NCBI GenBank assembly: GCA_029262195.1
Contig: JAJCZX010000033.1
Coordinates: 62,001 to 126,000 of the forward strand
Direction of reading: 5' to 3'
DNA: 64,000 nt
From: Gemmatimonadota bacterium
GTDB taxonomy: Bacteria > Gemmatimonadota > Gemmatimonadetes > Gemmatimonadales > GWC2-71-9
The notes under the pieces are model-generated. The model searched no databases. It was not told where the DNA came from and was given only the letters and a program-made list of their open reading frames with translations. A program made the position numbers and the translations under genes. Each line of letters begins with the position of its first letter. The stretch's first letter is position 1. Of this stretch, positions 16,823-26,414 are shown in pieces.

Positions 16823-18478
16823 TCAACTCCCTGCTTTATCCCTATCAATCATTCGGGTTTCAGGTACTTGCCAGGTCCACATGGTTGCGGCCCACTGATC
16901 CGGTCGAACGGTTACGTTCTCAAACCTCCGATGCACCGCCAGCACAGATTTCGGAGAGTACAGGAAGATCGCCGGGGCGTCGGCAACCATCTCCTCCAGG
17001 GCCTGGTACCAGAGGCTTCTCGATTCTTCAGGATCAAACGTTGCGATGGCGCGGTCCATCAGGTCGTCAACCCGCGGGTTACTATAACTGCCGAAGTTGC
17101 CACCCCCGATACCGACCGTACCCCAGTTGCCGCGAATAGAAGACGGCGTTGGGTCCTGGCCATAGAAGCCAAAATAAACGTCAAATTTTCCGGTCGGGAT
17201 TGTTGCCAACAGGCTGTTCAATTCTAGCCCTGCCAGTTGTGCGTCAACTCCGACCTGTCGAAGTTGGTCCTGGATTATTACTGCCGCGCTGGTTCGATTC
17301 GGGTCGGAAGCGGGATAGGCCAATTGAAATGACAACGGCATTCCATTTCTATCTCTTACTCCGTCGCCATCAGAGTCGCGCCAGCCCAGGCCCTCCAGCA
17401 GTTCGACCGCCCGGTCGCGATTGTAGTCGATTCGCGGTAGATCGGGGCCCCAGATCGACAACAAGGGTGAAACAGGCGCGACGGCGATAGTGCTGAAATC
17501 TCCATAGACGGCCCGCATAGTCGTTTCGCGGTCGACCGCCATGGATAGTGCGCGGCGCAACGTTCGGTCCTGGAAGAGGGCATGGGGCCTTGATGGATCC
17601 TCTGCGTCGCGGAGTCCGAATTGCAGGTAAGCATAACCGCCTGAGGCAAATTCAACCGCTCTGAGTTGAGCGGCGCTATTCGCCTGTTCAATGTGTCGCG
17701 GGGTTCTCATGTTGTCGATGAGATCCGCCTGCTCCGAAACCACCAGTGCCAGGGCCGACTCATAGTCGGGAGTCACCTGCCAGATGATTCGACGGAGACC
17801 GGGACGTCCCAGGAAGAAACTCGTATCAGCATGTAACTCAATGAACTGACCGGGCAACCATTGGTGCAACCGATATGGCCCGGTACCTACCGGGTTGCGG
17901 GTTAGTTCATGCCCCAGGAGCTCTGTTGTTTCGATGGAGTCCATCAAATGCGCCGGAAGGATTCGCATGTGGTATGCGGCGTCGAAAAGCTGTTCGGGAT
18001 AAACTGTGGTGAACTCGAATTCTACGGTACGCTCATCGATGGCAACTACATTGGAAATCTTGTCCAGATTTGCAGCAAGCGGGGCCGCTACTATGGTGTC
18101 GGTATAAACGCTATAGGTGAATGCCACGTCCGCCGCGGTGACCGGTTGGCCGTCTTGCCAGATGGCTCGATTATCGAGCGTAAAGCGCAAGTGTGATTCG
18201 TCCAGCCGGGTCCAGGAGCTGGCAAGTTGGGGCACCAGCCCCCCGTCTCCAACCGTATTCAGGTCATCACTGAGGTCGGCCAGCCGCAGATAAATCATAT
18301 CGCCAATCGCCGTGGAACTGACTGCCTGCATGGTGGGTGGAAACAGGCTTTCTGCGTCGGCGCCCTGAGCGATTATTATGGTGCCGCAGTAATCTCCTGT
18401 GCAGTCGGAGCCTGAGCCGCACGCGGCAAACGTGGTGGTCAGGGCAATTGCGCCGAGCGGTTGAAGAATCTTGATCAT
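16823..18478 (-). CDS. Peptide-binding lipoprotein of ABC transporter (SBP family 5)
   Basis: About 551 residues from the ATG at 18478 (AGAGGA upstream). An ATG seven codons earlier at 18499 overlaps the previous stop and is an alternative. The signal peptide ends FAAC, a lipobox, followed by GSGSD. The mature part fits solute-binding family 5: ADAESLFPPTMQ, LVPQLASSWTRLDESHLRFTL, IWQDGQPVTAADVAFTYSVY, then NPVGTGPYRLHQWLPGQFIEL. It collects peptides or similar ligands in the periplasm for the DppBCDF-like permease encoded directly downstream with a one-base spacer. The ligand is not predictable from sequence. Confidence 0.93.
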   Translation of the reverse strand: MIKILQPLGAIALTTTFAACGSGSDCTGDYCGTIIIAQGADAESLFPPTMQAVSSTAIGDMIYLRLADLSDDLNTVGDGGLVPQLASSWTRLDESHLRFTLDNRAIWQDGQPVTAADVAFTYSVYTDTIVAAPLAANLDKISNVVAIDERTVEFEFTTVYPEQLFDAAYHMRILPAHLMDSIETTELLGHELTRNPVGTGPYRLHQWLPGQFIELHADTSFFLGRPGLRRIIWQVTPDYESALALVVSEQADLIDNMRTPRHIEQANSAAQLRAVEFASGGYAYLQFGLRDAEDPSRPHALFQDRTLRRALSMAVDRETTMRAVYGDFSTIAVAPVSPLLSIWGPDLPRIDYNRDRAVELLEGLGWRDSDGDGVRDRNGMPLSFQLAYPASDPNRTSAAVIIQDQLRQVGVDAQLAGLELNSLLATIPTGKFDVYFGFYGQDPTPSSIRGNWGTVGIGGGNFGSYSNPRVDDLMDRAIATFDPEESRSLWYQALEEMVADAPAIFLYSPKSVLAVHRRFENVTVRPDQWAATMWTWQVPETRMIDRDKAGS

Positions 18479-18495
18479 TTTTGAAGTCCTCTTTG

Positions 18496-19251
18496 TCATC
18501 GTCTCCACGTCCATTGGCTATCGGTGAAGTCCAATTTCATCCCACTCCCGTATTCGGGCACCACTTCCTCGGCCCAATCGTCGGGCCAGGTGTTGCGCAC
18601 TTCGTCGGCAATCGCCTTCATCACCACTTCGAAACTCAGTTCGGTTTCGGTCATCGCGTTGATTGACGTCGACTGAGCCCGCATCGCTGCAGTTTTCGAA
18701 ACCCCGCTCACCACATCCTGTCCGTCCTCAAGGAGGATTGACCCATGTTGGAGAAAGGCGTTTCCTTCCCTGATCTGAGCGCTGCCGATCAGTTTCCTGT
18801 CCCCGACCACAACCTCACCTCCAACAGGAGACGCGAAACAGGGCCCCGATTCCAGTCCGGGAGTCCTGCCGTGTTTTTCTGCCAGGCGGGCGTCGATTCC
18901 CAGTCTTGTCATGGCCCGGGCAAGCATCTCGTGGAATAAGATATACGTATCGGCTAATGATCCAAATTTTGATACCGGTCCCGCCACCGAATATGTGACT
19001 TCGTGGTGATGCCAGACGGCGCGTCCGCCGGTTGGGCGTCGAACCGTTTGGAGATCCAACGACTCAATCAAAGCCCGGTCGTAGCGTCGAAGTGCGGGTT
19101 CGTTGCGACCAAACGAGAGGCAACCCGGATCCCATCTGTAGAGTCTGAAAAAGAAAACCCCCTCCTGCGCTGCTTGCAGGAGGAGGTAGTCTCTCCTCAT
19201 GTTTTCGTGTCCGGCCAGGCCCTCGGTCTCTACGATGAGGGTGCGTTTCAC
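18496..19251 (-). CDS. lipM: LipM-type octanoyltransferase (octanoyl-ACP to GcvH), lipoate ligase family
   Basis: 251 residues of the biotin/lipoate protein ligase fold, starting with GTG directly after the gcvP stop and preceded by GAGGGG. Family motifs are RRPTGGRAVWHH (71-82) and GDRKLIGSAQIR (150-161, Lys153). GPCFASP places Cys138 where LipM/LipL octanoyltransferases carry their catalytic cysteine, and a pure lipoate ligase would lack it. LipM moves octanoate from acyl carrier protein to GcvH. Here gcvP and gcvH lie just upstream in the same block, and LipA is at 1.7 kb, so the relay ACP to GcvH to E2 is plausible. A lipoate-protein ligase is the alternative. Confidence 0.85.
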   Translation of the reverse strand: MKRTLIVETEGLAGHENMRRDYLLLQAAQEGVFFFRLYRWDPGCLSFGRNEPALRRYDRALIESLDLQTVRRPTGGRAVWHHHEVTYSVAGPVSKFGSLADTYILFHEMLARAMTRLGIDARLAEKHGRTPGLESGPCFASPVGGEVVVGDRKLIGSAQIREGNAFLQHGSILLEDGQDVVSGVSKTAAMRAQSTSINAMTETELSFEVVMKAIADEVRNTWPDDWAEEVVPEYGSGMKLDFTDSQWTWRR

Positions 19252-22131
19252 TTACCCCTCAGCCATTTCGTATTCTTCGATCGGCGGGCAGACGCAAACC
19301 AGGTTGCGGTCGCCCCAGGCCCCCTCGATTCGCGACACAGGTGGCCAGATCTTGTGCGCCCGGGTTTCAGGGCTCGGGAAAACCGCTGTCTCTCTGGAAT
19401 AGGGGTGTTCCCAATTGGCGTCTGCAATTTCGAACAATGTGTGCGGAGCGTTCTTGAGCGGGTTGTCGTCTTTGTCCATGTTGCCAGCCTCGATCGTGCG
19501 GATTTCATCTCTGATCGAAATCATGGCATCACAGAAACGATCCAGCTCTGCCTTGGACTCACTCTCGGTGGGCTCGACCATCATCGTGCCTGCTACCGGG
19601 AACGAAATTGTGGGTGGGTGAAAACCGTAGTCGATCAGCCGTTTGGCCATATCCTCGACGTCAACGCCTGCGCTCGCTTTGAACGGTCTGGTGTCGATGA
19701 TGCATTCGTGGCCAATGAGTCCACCCTGCCCGGCGTACAATAATTCATAATGGCCTTCAAGCCGCTTGGCGACGTAGTTGGCGTTGAGGATCGCAACCTG
19801 AGTGGCTTTGAGGAGTCCCGTGCCGCCCATCATGTTGATATAAGTCCATGAAATGGGCAGGATAGAACTACTTCCCCAGGGTGCCGCCGAAACCGTACCA
19901 CATCCGTCCTGGCCACCGGTGGGGATAACGGGGTGACCGGGAAGGAACGGAGCCAGGTGTTCGGCAACACCAATTGGTCCCATACCCGGCCCGCCACCGC
20001 CGTGCGGAATACTGAACGTCTTATGAAGGTTAATGTGGCAGACATCGGCTCCGATTTCGCCGGGTCGGCAAAGTCCCACCAGAGCATTCATGTTCGCTCC
20101 ATCCAGGTAAACCTGCCCGCCGTGCTCGTGGATAATCGAACACACCTCACGGATTGAGGATTCGAAAACGCCATGAGTTGACGGGTAGGTGACCATCAAG
20201 GCGGCAAGTTTTGCGCTATGTTCTTCAGCCCTGGCGCGAAGATCGTCAACGTCAATGTTTCCTTCGTCGTCTGTCGCGACCACCACGACCCTCATGCCGG
20301 CCATCACCGCGCTGGCGGGGTTGGTACCATGGGCGGATCTGGGGATCAGGCATACGTCTCTTTCTTCCTGACCGTTCTTCTTGTGGAAGGCGTTGATTAC
20401 CAGAAGCCCGGTGAACTCACCCTGTGAACCGGCGTTGGGTTGGAGTGAAACCGAATGGAACCCGGAAATGACAGCGAGCTGGTGTTCAAGACGCTGGAAA
20501 AGTTCGTCATAGCCGCGCGCGTTTTCCAGGGCGGTGAACGGATGCAATCCGCCGAACTCCGGCCACGAAACCGGAATCATCTCAGCCGTTGCGTTGAGCT
20601 TCATCGTGCACGAACCGAGAGGAATCATCGCTGATGTCAGCGACAGGTCCCGGTCCTCAAGCCTCTTCAGGTACCTGAGCATCTCAGTTTCCGAGCGGTA
20701 GTTGTGGAAGCAGGGGTGCTCCATGAAACCACTCGTGCGCTCAAAACCGGCCAGATTGGTGCCAGCGCTGAGATCGTCAATCGTGAAAGGCACCGTCTCA
20801 CCACGCGCAAAGGACGACAACAGGTCGTGAACATCGGCATCCGTAGTTGTTTCGTCCAGCGCTACCGTGATCTCGCCGTCGGAAAGCCTGCGTAGTTCCA
20901 GGCCGCGGGAGACGGCTTCACCGATCACTGCATCGGCATCTTCCTTAGTCATCCGAACCAACAGGGTGTCGAAGAACGCCGAGTCAGCGACATCGAAACC
21001 CAGTTTTGTCAGTCCAGTAGCGAGTTGGCCTGCGAGCTGATGGACTCGCCTTGCTATTCGCTGGAGTCCTTCGGGTCCGTGGTACACTGCGTAGGCTCCC
21101 GCCATCACAGCCAGGAGGACCTGGGCAGTGCAGATGTTACTGGTAGCCTTGTCACGCCGGATATGCTGCTCCCTGGTCTGGAGGGCCATTCTCAACGCAT
21201 CCCTTCCATGGGCGTCTCGACTGATACCTATGATCCGGCCCGGGATGTTGCGTTTGTATTTTTCTCGAGTCGCAAAAAATGCCGCGTGCGGCCCGCCATA
21301 TCCCATTGGTACTCCGAAACGTTGCGAGTTCCCGATCACGATATCCGCACTCCATTCGCCCGGCGGGGTGAGCAATACCAGGCTGAGCAGGTCGGTTGCG
21401 ACTGTGACGAGCGCTCCGGCGTCGCGGGCTTTCTTGCTTACCTCACTGAAATCACGAACGACGCCGTCGGTGCCCGGATACTGAAGCAAGACCCCGAGTG
21501 TGGTGTCATCAAAAACAAAATCTTCCGGCGCACCAACTTCGACCGGTACCCCTTTGGCCTCGGCCCGTGTTTGCACAATGGCGATGGTTTGTGGATGACA
21601 ATTCTGGTCTACGAAAAATCGGGATCCGGCACCGCGTCGAGTAATTGCCTGAGACAATGTCAGAGCTTCGGCCGCCGCAGTTCCTTCGTCCAACAACGAA
21701 GAATTGGCGATCTCCAATCCGGTCAGATCTGAAACTACTGTCTGGAAGTTCAGCAGCATCTCAAGGCGTCCCTGGGCTATTTCGGGCTGATAGGGTGTGT
21801 AGGCGGTATACCATCCCGGGTTTTCCATGATGTTGCGCTGGATGACCGGCGGCACGATGCAATCGGCGTATCCCATTCCCATGTAAGAACGAACGACCTT
21901 GTTTCTCGATGCGAGGTCTGCAGCCAGCTGGAGCGTTTCGCGCTCACTCTGGGGGGCCGGCAGGGCCAGTTCTCCGTCCATTCGGATGTTGTCGGGGACC
22001 ACCGCGTCCATCAGTGTCTTGAGCGAATCATAACCCAGAAAAGAGAGCATCTCAGAGGTTTCTGAGTCACCGGGTCCAATGTGTCGCCTGGGAAAATAAT
22101 CTGACTTGTTAAGGGGGGAGTTACCGCCCAT
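19252..22131 (-). CDS. gcvP: Glycine dehydrogenase (decarboxylating), P-protein, single chain
   Basis: About 959 residues from the ATG at 22131, with GGAGGA five bases upstream. A TTG four codons earlier is less likely. This is the fused form of P-protein. The N-terminal half starts [14 protein letters not shown] and has [14 protein letters not shown], and the C-terminal half has the PLP lysine in [18 protein letters not shown] at about residue 705. It decarboxylates glycine and transfers the aminomethyl group to lipoyl-GcvH. gcvH lies two genes upstream on the same strand, and the LipM-like gene follows with no spacer. GcvT and the L-protein are not in the window. Length is normal for the fused enzyme. 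Confidence 0.97.
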   Translation of the reverse strand: MGGNSPLNKSDYFPRRHIGPGDSETSEMLSFLGYDSLKTLMDAVVPDNIRMDGELALPAPQSERETLQLAADLASRNKVVRSYMGMGYADCIVPPVIQRNIMENPGWYTAYTPYQPEIAQGRLEMLLNFQTVVSDLTGLEIANSSLLDEGTAAAEALTLSQAITRRGAGSRFFVDQNCHPQTIAIVQTRAEAKGVPVEVGAPEDFVFDDTTLGVLLQYPGTDGVVRDFSEVSKKARDAGALVTVATDLLSLVLLTPPGEWSADIVIGNSQRFGVPMGYGGPHAAFFATREKYKRNIPGRIIGISRDAHGRDALRMALQTREQHIRRDKATSNICTAQVLLAVMAGAYAVYHGPEGLQRIARRVHQLAGQLATGLTKLGFDVADSAFFDTLLVRMTKEDADAVIGEAVSRGLELRRLSDGEITVALDETTTDADVHDLLSSFARGETVPFTIDDLSAGTNLAGFERTSGFMEHPCFHNYRSETEMLRYLKRLEDRDLSLTSAMIPLGSCTMKLNATAEMIPVSWPEFGGLHPFTALENARGYDELFQRLEHQLAVISGFHSVSLQPNAGSQGEFTGLLVINAFHKKNGQEERDVCLIPRSAHGTNPASAVMAGMRVVVVATDDEGNIDVDDLRARAEEHSAKLAALMVTYPSTHGVFESSIREVCSIIHEHGGQVYLDGANMNALVGLCRPGEIGADVCHINLHKTFSIPHGGGGPGMGPIGVAEHLAPFLPGHPVIPTGGQDGCGTVSAAPWGSSSILPISWTYINMMGGTGLLKATQVAILNANYVAKRLEGHYELLYAGQGGLIGHECIIDTRPFKASAGVDVEDMAKRLIDYGFHPPTISFPVAGTMMVEPTESESKAELDRFCDAMISIRDEIRTIEAGNMDKDDNPLKNAPHTLFEIADANWEHPYSRETAVFPSPETRAHKIWPPVSRIEGAWGDRNLVCVCPPIEEYEMAEG

Positions 22132-22165
22132 TTCATCCTCCAAAAAAGCGTGTGAACACGCGTGC

Positions 22166-22849
22166 CTATGTCAGTTGGTAAGTTTCGCCGGGTTTGATCG
22201 CTCTGACTTCGGCGAGGTCTCCGACCATCGTGGCGAACTCTTGCGCGTCTGCCGCGATTAGATCGAAGGTATCGTAGTGCATCGGGATGGCTACCTTCGG
22301 TCTCACGAAATCAATTGCTTGCGCGGCATCCTCCATGCCCATGGTAAAGTTGTCTCCGATGGGCAGCATCATCAGATCGACCCGGTTGTGCAACAATTGC
22401 ATATCCATCGTTAACGCGGTGTCACCGGTGTGGTAAATCCGCTGACCGTCCATCGTTAAGACAATGCCGCAGGGGATGGTCGTGTATCGTCCGGATTCAT
22501 CCGCGTCGACGCCGCCTCCGTGGATAGCGGTCACCAGTTTTACGCGACCGAAAGGAAAATCGTGAGCCCCTCCGATGTGCATGGGGTGTACGCGGCAGCC
22601 CTTATCTTCACAAAAGCTTGCCAATTCGAACGTCGCCACGACCAGTGCATCGTTGCGTCGAGCGATTTCAATTGTGTCGCCGAAGTGGTCGGCGTGGCCA
22701 TGGGTAAGGAGAACGGCATCAATTCCGTCGACAGCATCCTGACCAATGTCAGCCAGGGGATTACCGGTGAGCCATGGATCAATTATGACCTTGGCGTCGG
22801 GGCCCTTGATTTCAAAACAGGAATGGCCGTGGAATGTAACTGCGGGCAC
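22166..22849 (-). CDS. Metallo-beta-lactamase-fold hydrolase (UPF0173 type)
   Basis: 227 residues starting with GTG behind GAGGAGGA. The metal site [11 protein letters not shown] (about 49-59) is the HXHXDH motif, with further ligands likely at [15 protein letters not shown] and AIPMHYDTF. The length and pattern match UPF0173 metal-dependent hydrolases, whose substrates are not established. It lies between gcvH and gcvP, which is not an obvious functional link. It may be carried by operon structure only. Confidence 0.88.
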   Translation of the reverse strand: MPAVTFHGHSCFEIKGPDAKVIIDPWLTGNPLADIGQDAVDGIDAVLLTHGHADHFGDTIEIARRNDALVVATFELASFCEDKGCRVHPMHIGGAHDFPFGRVKLVTAIHGGGVDADESGRYTTIPCGIVLTMDGQRIYHTGDTALTMDMQLLHNRVDLMMLPIGDNFTMGMEDAAQAIDFVRPKVAIPMHYDTFDLIAADAQEFATMVGDLAEVRAIKPGETYQLT

Positions 22850-22882
22850 GGTTCCTCCTCGTTGATCACATTATTAACACGA

Positions 22883-22912
22883 ACGCCCCGAGAGAACTCC
22901 GTCCCGGGGCGT
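22883..22912 (-). terminator. GC-rich hairpin between gcvH and the UPF0173 gene
   Basis: Arms ACGCCCCG (22883-22890) and CGGGGCGT (22905-22912) pair perfectly around a 14-base loop. On the minus strand the 3' side continues TCGTG then TTAATAAT, so the T-run is poor. It may act as a partial terminator or attenuator inside the block, lowering expression after gcvH. Confidence 0.45.
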
Positions 22913-22940
22913 CCATCCAAAGCACTCAATATATGGTTTG

Positions 22941-23330
22941 TTACTCGCCGATATGCTGAGCGTAGTTGTTGGAATCCAGTAACTGCTCCAGGTCGCCCGG
23001 GTTTTCGATCTTCATTTTGATCATCCAACCAGCTTCGTAAGGATCCTGGTTGATGGACGCCGGCTCGTTGTCGAGGGCGCTGTTGATTTCTACGATTTCT
23101 CCCGTCACGGGAGAGAACAACTCCGAAACAGCCTTGACGGCCTCGATGGTACCGAAAACATCCATCTTGCTAAACGTCGCCCCAACTTCGGGCAATTCGA
23201 CGTAAACGATGTCACCGAGTTCGCCCTGGGCGTAGTCGGTGATGCCAATTTGAACGACCGTTGGGTCTTCCGTTCGGCGGATGTATTCGTGCTCTTCTGT
23301 ATACTGGAGATCCTCAGGTATGTTCGACAT
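22941..23330 (-). CDS. gcvH: Glycine cleavage system H protein
   Basis: 129 residues, normal for GcvH. The lipoylation lysine is K66 in the sequence GTIEAVKAVSEL. The hammerhead fold is evident from YTEEHEYIRR at the start, GITDYAQGELGDIVYVELPE, and the C-terminal DPYEAGWMIKMKIENPGDL. Lipoyl-GcvH shuttles intermediates between P-, T- and L-proteins, and in LipM organisms it also accepts octanoate and hands it on to other E2 proteins. It is followed by a hairpin and then the UPF0173 and gcvP genes. The ribosome-binding site is weak. Confidence 0.97.
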   Translation of the reverse strand: MSNIPEDLQYTEEHEYIRRTEDPTVVQIGITDYAQGELGDIVYVELPEVGATFSKMDVFGTIEAVKAVSELFSPVTGEIVEINSALDNEPASINQDPYEAGWMIKMKIENPGDLEQLLDSNNYAQHIGE

Positions 23331-23396
23331 AATCGCGTATTTCCGGGTACGATTGTTGGGGTTGAGGGCGAACGTTACGCGAGCGATCCTGACATG

Positions 23397-23999
23397 TCAA
23401 CCAGTCTCTCCAGTGACCTCCAGCCAAACTGCCCGAGCGGCCTTTTCCAACGCAAAACGATCCCCCGAGTTATTGATCACATGATCGCTCTTCTCCGCCT
23501 TTTCCGATGCCGGGAGTTGGGCGGAGATCATGTCCGCGGCCTCGGCGTTGGATAATCCGCGGTCTCTCACCAATCTGGAGGCCCGTATGTGCTCAGGGGC
23601 GTCCACAAGTACGATGATGTCGAAATCTTCGGGGTTTAAGACCTCAAAAAGCAGTGGAATGACGTTGACCACCACCTTACAGCCCCCGGCTTGAGCCGCG
23701 GCCATCAGCTCTTCCCGCCGCCGATTCACGGCCGGATGGACAATGGCGTTGAGGGAGGCCAGAGCATCGTTGTCGCCGAACACGATCGGTCTGAGGGTGT
23801 CGCGGTCCAGCGAACCATCGGCTTTGATCACAGTCGAGCCGAACCTCTCTGCGATGGCGGTGAGTACAGCGGAACCCGGAGCCTGAACTTCCCGGGTTAT
23901 TTTGTCAGCATCGACAATGGTCGCTCCCCATTCCTCAAAAAACCGTGAAACCGTCGATTTTCCCGAAGCGATATTACCCGTCAATCCGATGTTCAGCAT
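23397..23999 (-). CDS. coaE: Dephospho-CoA kinase
   Basis: 200 residues, standard for CoaE, the last step of coenzyme A synthesis (phosphorylation of the 3'-hydroxyl of dephospho-CoA). The P-loop GLTGNIASGKSTV (about 5-17) is followed by the substrate motif VDADKITREV (about 34-43). LRPIVFGD comes next, then NAIVHPAV and a LID region with RASRLVRDRGLSNAEA. It lies five bases after the tdk stop on the same strand. Confidence 0.95.
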   Translation of the reverse strand: MLNIGLTGNIASGKSTVSRFFEEWGATIVDADKITREVQAPGSAVLTAIAERFGSTVIKADGSLDRDTLRPIVFGDNDALASLNAIVHPAVNRRREELMAAAQAGGCKVVVNVIPLLFEVLNPEDFDIIVLVDAPEHIRASRLVRDRGLSNAEAADMISAQLPASEKAEKSDHVINNSGDRFALEKAARAVWLEVTGETG

Positions 24000-24004
24000 G
24001 GCGG

Positions 24005-24613
24005 CTAGTCCAGAATAGTGGTCTGGTTCTCATCTCGCCGCGGCACATCGTGGCAATGCCGACAACGCGCCTCGTACGATTCCTGGCCTCCGACCTGGAT
24101 GACTGGCGAATCGTAATGTGCCGGTTTTCCGTCAACGAAGCGTTGGTTCCGGCAGGCCGGGTCACCACAGGAAATGCAGATTGCGTGGAGTTTGTCCACC
24201 ACTTCGGCCACGGCCAGGAGTTGTGGCATGGATCCGAAGGGTTCGCCGCGGAAATCGGTGTCGGTGCCGGCCAGAATGACTCGAATTCCTCGGTTAGCCA
24301 GTGTCGATGCGACTTCGATTATGCCATCGCCCAGGAATTGAGCCTCGTCAATGGCCACCACCTCCGTGTCCTCTTCGAGATATCTCATGATTTCTGCGGC
24401 ATTGTCGATGGGATGGGCTGGAATCGTGATTCCATCATGGGTTCCCAATGATTCAATGCCGGAATAACGGTCGTCCAGGTGCGATTTAAACACCTGAACA
24501 CGCTTTCTGCCTATGATCGCCCGGCGAGTTCGGCGGATCAATTCCTCGCTTTTTCCCGAGAACATGACCCCTGAAATCACTTCAATCCAGCCGGGATGGT
24601 GTCCGTGGAGCAT
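24005..24613 (-). CDS. tdk: Thymidine kinase (type 2)
   Basis: 202 residues from the ATG at 24613, with AGGG upstream. The in-frame TTG one codon earlier is less likely. The Walker [16 protein letters not shown] and the DEAQFL motif are those of bacterial type 2 thymidine kinases, which phosphorylate thymidine with ATP. A structural zinc site is present as CISCGDPAC and CRHCHD. It is the first gene of a minus-strand block with coaE and gcvH, and has a promoter-like pair upstream at 24644-24672. Thymidine phosphorylase at 43.9 kb is part of the same salvage route. Confidence 0.96.
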   Translation of the reverse strand: MLHGHHPGWIEVISGVMFSGKSEELIRRTRRAIIGRKRVQVFKSHLDDRYSGIESLGTHDGITIPAHPIDNAAEIMRYLEEDTEVVAIDEAQFLGDGIIEVASTLANRGIRVILAGTDTDFRGEPFGSMPQLLAVAEVVDKLHAICISCGDPACRNQRFVDGKPAHYDSPVIQVGGQESYEARCRHCHDVPRRDENQTTILD

Positions 24614-24643
24614 CAAAACTACCCTTGCAATGTTAGGGCGGGG

Positions 24644-24672
24644 ACGATAGCGTAGCTTGGACAGAGAATCAA
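24644..24672 (-). promoter_or_regulatory. Candidate promoter for tdk-coaE-gcvH
   Basis: Minus strand TTGATT (24667-24672), a 17-base spacer, then TATCGT (24644-24649), about 30 bases before the tdk ATG. The spacer length is ideal for a sigma-70-like promoter. Confidence 0.55.
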
Positions 24673-24761
24673 GCAGCTTGCGGTTGTTGCCGTTCTTGGC
24701 ATATTTGCTTGACTAGATAGCAGTTTAGATCGTGAACTCATTAGCCTCAAAGGAGCCGTTA

Positions 24762-25046
24762 GTGAACAAGTCCGAATTGATCGATGCGGTGGCCAGCAAC
24801 GCTGGACTTTCCAAGGCCCAGGCCAGTACTGTGGTCGACACCCTGTTTGGCCCGGAAAGCGTGATAGCCGGTGCTTTAAAGGGTGGAGCAAAGGTGCAGA
24901 TTACCGGTTTCGGTACCTTCCAGGCCAGAGACCGTGCAGCTCGTGTGGGCCGTGACCCGCGCACTGGAGCGGAAGTACAGATTAAAGCAGCAACAGTACC
25001 TTCGTTCAAACCAGGCCAGGCGCTGAAAAACGCACTGAACAGCTAA
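24762..25046 (+). CDS. HU-family DNA-binding protein
   Basis: 94 residues from a GTG at 24762 with AAGGAG six bases upstream, which fits HU length and removes ten odd residues of a longer reading. The fold markers are NKSELIDAVASNAGLSKAQA at the start and the GFGTFQARDRAAR turn. The DNA-binding arm RVGRDPRTGAEVQI follows, with AATVPSFKPGQALKNALN at the end. HU bends DNA and compacts the nucleoid. It is a single-gene unit with an intrinsic terminator right behind it and is divergent from tdk. Confidence 0.95.
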   Translation: MNKSELIDAVASNAGLSKAQASTVVDTLFGPESVIAGALKGGAKVQITGFGTFQARDRAARVGRDPRTGAEVQIKAATVPSFKPGQALKNALNS

Positions 25047-25055
25047 AAACGGTTT

Positions 25056-25087
25056 GGGCGGCCGCGCTACCTCGCTGGCCGCCCTTT
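25056..25087 (+). terminator. Intrinsic terminator of the HU gene, overlapping the 3' end of the convergent gene
   Basis: GGGCGGCC (25056-25063) pairs with GGCCGCCC (25077-25084) around a 13-base loop, then TTTCCT follows. On the other strand the hairpin is followed by AAACCG and then TTTTT, so it could serve both directions. The stop codon of the minus-strand gene lies in the loop. Confidence 0.8.
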
Positions 25088-26392
25088 CCTGTCTATTCGG
25101 GCCGTAATCCTGCGGTCTCTCAAAGTCGAACCGTTCAGTTCTGCAACGACACGTTCAGCATCAACTGGTCTCACTTCTGCCAGCGTGAATGAATCCCTGA
25201 TTTCGACCTTTCCAACAGAATCGCGAGATATTCCCGTGGAATTGAGAATCGCCCCTACTACGTCTCGGATTGTGACTTTTTCTTTCTCACCGATAGTCAG
25301 GAAGATTTTCACCCAGGACGGGAGTTCGTCAACGGCCGATGGCGCGGGTTGTTTCTCCATTGCTACGTTGGCCAGGGCGGCGGCAACAACCGCAGGGTCG
25401 TGGTCGTAAAACAGCGGTTCGAGGGCCCCCAGCGTAAAACTGATTTCTTCGTTGGTCTCGATCTTGTCCCGGATGACCCTGCGAAGCTGAAATGCCCTGT
25501 CTCTTGCCCGATCGGCGTCCGAGGGGAGTTTTATTGGCTTCAATCGACCGCAGATCGCCTGGAGGAAAGGCAGTTGGCGTGGGCGGATAAGGACGATTAT
25601 GTCTCGTGCCCGTGTAACCAGTTCGGTGAGAACGTCTACCGAGGGCAAGTCGGTGGCGATCGCCAGGTCCGCGTCGGCGCCTCCGAGTTCTTTGCCGATT
25701 TCGGTGTGGTCGGAGAGATGAAAATCGGACTCCGACACGAAACGTTCGGATGGGTCCCAGATAATGACGGTTCCGGGGTCGACGATGTCGAGGCATTTCC
25801 GTGTCGCCCAGACCGTCCGATCTTCTTCAACCAATGCGTATCGGATCTGTTGAGTAATCCGGTCGGCGTTCTCGGTCTGGACCACCGGAGCCCGGCGGGC
25901 ATGGCGCTCAACGAAATCGGTTGGAATATGGGTGGCGTGGATAATCCGCTGGGCATTCGGGAATTCGGCGAGGATTGTATCCAGAGTTTCGGATTCATCC
26001 CGTTGGAGCATAACGTCGGTAGACCAGAGGAACACACGCTTAACATCGCGGATTCCTGCTGCCGCCCGCAGGAGTGCAAGTGTGTCGCCCGGAGTTGCGA
26101 CGAGGGTTGTGGCTCCGTCACTGGCCATGCGGGAGGCACGGGCGATCCCGGTTACGGGGTGGCAAGCGCCAAAAGTGCCCATGTTGCCGAGGACCGCGTT
26201 CAACTCGAGAGCGTCTGCAATTCCCGGTACCAGAAAAAGATTTTCAAGTGAACCACTCTCGCTGGCAGGGAGCCGCGACAGAATGGGGTTGAGGGTCCAC
26301 ATTGCAGGCGGACTAATATATACGATATTCTTTTCACCGGTTATGGCCGCTTTTTGGGCTGCACCGAATTCTGGATCAAATTCCCAGGACAC
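25067..26392 (-). CDS. Degenerate DEAD-box-like protein with DbpA RNA-binding domain
   Basis: About 441 residues from a GTG at 26392 with AGGG upstream. The longer reading has an implausible N-terminus. The C-terminal 75 residues match the DbpA-type RRM: WVKIFLTIGEKEKVTIRDVVGAI, then KVEIRDSFTLAEVRPVDAERVV and DRRITARIDRKG. The rest has the spacing of a DEAD-box helicase core, but its motifs are eroded. There is no Walker A, a TPGD segment (ATPGDTLALL) sits where TPGR is expected, and FLWSTDVML replaces the DEAD box. I infer an inactive helicase fold that binds rRNA. The remote core assignment is less certain than the RRM. Confidence 0.75.
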   Translation of the reverse strand: MSWEFDPEFGAAQKAAITGEKNIVYISPPAMWTLNPILSRLPASESGSLENLFLVPGIADALELNAVLGNMGTFGACHPVTGIARASRMASDGATTLVATPGDTLALLRAAAGIRDVKRVFLWSTDVMLQRDESETLDTILAEFPNAQRIIHATHIPTDFVERHARRAPVVQTENADRITQQIRYALVEEDRTVWATRKCLDIVDPGTVIIWDPSERFVSESDFHLSDHTEIGKELGGADADLAIATDLPSVDVLTELVTRARDIIVLIRPRQLPFLQAICGRLKPIKLPSDADRARDRAFQLRRVIRDKIETNEEISFTLGALEPLFYDHDPAVVAAALANVAMEKQPAPSAVDELPSWVKIFLTIGEKEKVTIRDVVGAILNSTGISRDSVGKVEIRDSFTLAEVRPVDAERVVAELNGSTLRDRRITARIDRKGRPAR

Positions 26393-26414
26393 TACACCCT
26401 CGATTGTCAAAGAA

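Noticed and set aside
25349..26251. 300-codon plus-strand open frame opposite the pseudo-DEAD-box gene
   Set aside because: The minus-strand gene has a clear DbpA domain at its end. The plus-strand reading has no motif and no ribosome site.
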